Of a stretch of DNA of 6,670 nt, positions 5,889 to 6,670 are shown one piece after another (the stretch's first letter is position 1; every line of letters starts with the position of its first letter). This DNA comes from an uncultured Clostridia bacterium (GTDB lineage: Bacteria > Bacillota > Clostridia > Oscillospirales > Acutalibacteraceae): NCBI GenBank assembly GCA_946535695.1, contig CAMNDS010000045.1:1-6670 (forward strand), in the 5' to 3' direction. The position numbers and the translations under genes were made by a program. The notes under the pieces are model-generated. The model was not told the DNA's origin, did not search any database, and worked only from the letters and a program-made list of their open reading frames with translations.

Positions 5889-6670
5889 ATGTCGCTATTT
5901 AGTAGAAATAAAATCGCATTATTCCTTGCTTGCACATCAATTTTTAGTGGAAAATCTCAAGCGATGGGAACAAAAGGCTTGCAAACCATTGGCGCAGTAG
6001 GGGGGGGCGACAGTTTATAATTTTGGACAACTTAAAAAGTCTAAGAATATGAGTGTTTTGGCTAAGTGTTTAATTGCTGCTGGAGCCATTGTAGGTATCT
6101 GAACTTTTAAACGAAGGCTTGGTAATTTTTACACAAGCTGATGCTTGGTATAAGGGTGAATTTTCAATTGCAAATGGTATAATACATCTTCAAAAAACAA
6201 AAGTAAAATCTGAAGAAAGTCACCTTAAAGAACAAATAAAACCTGAAGGAAGTAATGGCAAAGAACAAGTGAAATATGAAGAAAGTTAGGTTTTTTTAGT
6301 GAATAAGATTTTGGGCGTTATGAATACTTTTGAGACTGAAGACTCAATTAAAAATAGTGAAGATTTCAACAAGTTAAAAGGCGAACTTGTTGCTATTAGA
6401 GTTATTGCATGTCGTGAGTCGAAAGGAGAATTTGACCATATTGATATAAAAAGTTTTAGTGATGAAAATGAAAAAATTGAAGGGAATGATGAAATAAAAA
6501 TTAAATTTCGTAAAAACAGTATTATTTATCAATTGAAATATGTACGCAAATTGTTAGATAAAGTAACAGCCGGAGAAAAACTGGTTGGTGTAAAGTTAAG
6601 TTTTAAGGATAGTAGTATTCGTTTTACCTACAATGATAGTAGTTATGTAGCCTTTGAAATAGAGTCAGAC
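5889..6670 (+). pseudogene. Broken paralogue-like exported protein gene, partial at the right edge
   Basis: Starting at ATG 5889, the intact frame gives 43 residues with a signal peptide (core IALFLACTSIFSG, likely cleavage after Ala25) and stops at 6018-6020. Coding sense continues in two other frames. Dropping one G from the eight-G run at 6000-6007 gives VYNFGQLKKSKN and a second hydrophobic segment (SVLAKCLIAAGAIVGI), which ends at TGA 6100-6102. A further one-base shift near 6092-6102 opens SELLNEGLVIFTQADAWYKG and onward, interrupted only by TAG at 6287-6289 and then open to 6670. The last part (GTG at 6299 onward, 124 codons) could in principle be translated alone. Order of elements matches the 1183-1893 gene: signal peptide, second hydrophobic segment, charged alpha/beta domain. 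Decay of a family member is the simplest reading; sequencing error in the G run cannot be excluded. Confidence 0.7.
6203..6289 (+). repeat. 33-bp imperfect tandem repeat, about 2.6 copies
   Basis: Units at 6203-6235, 6236-6268 and 6269-6289 (partial) encode VKSEESHLKEQ, IKPEGSNGKEQ and VKYEES in the same frame. The shared pattern is hydrophobic-K-x-E-x-S followed by KEQ. The in-frame TAG falls inside the third unit, exactly where it stops resembling the others. The stretch is hydrophilic and would be a spacer between the membrane segment and the C-terminal domain. Confidence 0.6.

Noticed and set aside
1..6670. tRNA, rRNA, CRISPR arrays, transposase genes or insertion-sequence ends
   Set aside because: I saw no cloverleaf-like sequence, no regularly spaced repeats and no transposase motifs on either strand.

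Overview
The window is AT-rich DNA from a low-GC Gram-positive bacterium, most likely a member of the Clostridia. Three things point this way. There is an hrcA-grpE-dnaK operon behind a perfect CIRCE operator. The DnaK lacks the roughly 24-residue nucleotide-binding-domain segment found in Proteobacteria. The ribosome-binding sites are strong and G-rich. The sparse flanks, a decayed gene and orphan Shine-Dalgarno sites suggest a shrinking, possibly host-associated genome; that last point is inference and no species is claimed.

Layout, left to right. A minus-strand gene begins at 75 and leaves the window at base 1; its first 25 residues look like a double-glycine leader peptide. Bases 76-290 are non-coding and hold an 11-bp inverted repeat and a weak terminator-like hairpin. 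A minus-strand hypothetical gene (291-962) follows, with its own ribosome-binding site, a perfect 17-bp dyad and a promoter-like pair upstream. A second minus-strand gene (1183-1893) encodes a small protein with a signal peptide and one further membrane segment. The 202-bp divergent region 1894-2095 carries the heat-shock promoter and CIRCE. The plus-strand operon hrcA (2096-3109), grpE (3142-3738) and dnaK (3786-5636) ends at a GC-rich terminator at 5658-5686; dnaJ does not follow. After about 200 non-coding bases, a plus-strand pseudogene runs from 5889 to the window edge. Its signal peptide aligns without gaps to that of the 1183-1893 gene, and it is broken by two frame changes and an in-frame stop.

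How the parts fit. HrcA represses its own operon through CIRCE; DnaK is the Hsp70 chaperone and GrpE its nucleotide exchange factor, so the centre is a self-regulated protein-folding unit. The flanking genes have no recognised function. The two signal-peptide proteins look like members of one lineage-specific family, one intact and one decaying, placed on either side of the chaperone operon. The least ordinary content is this family and the partial double-glycine leader at the left edge; neither amounts to a demonstrated new system in the visible sequence.
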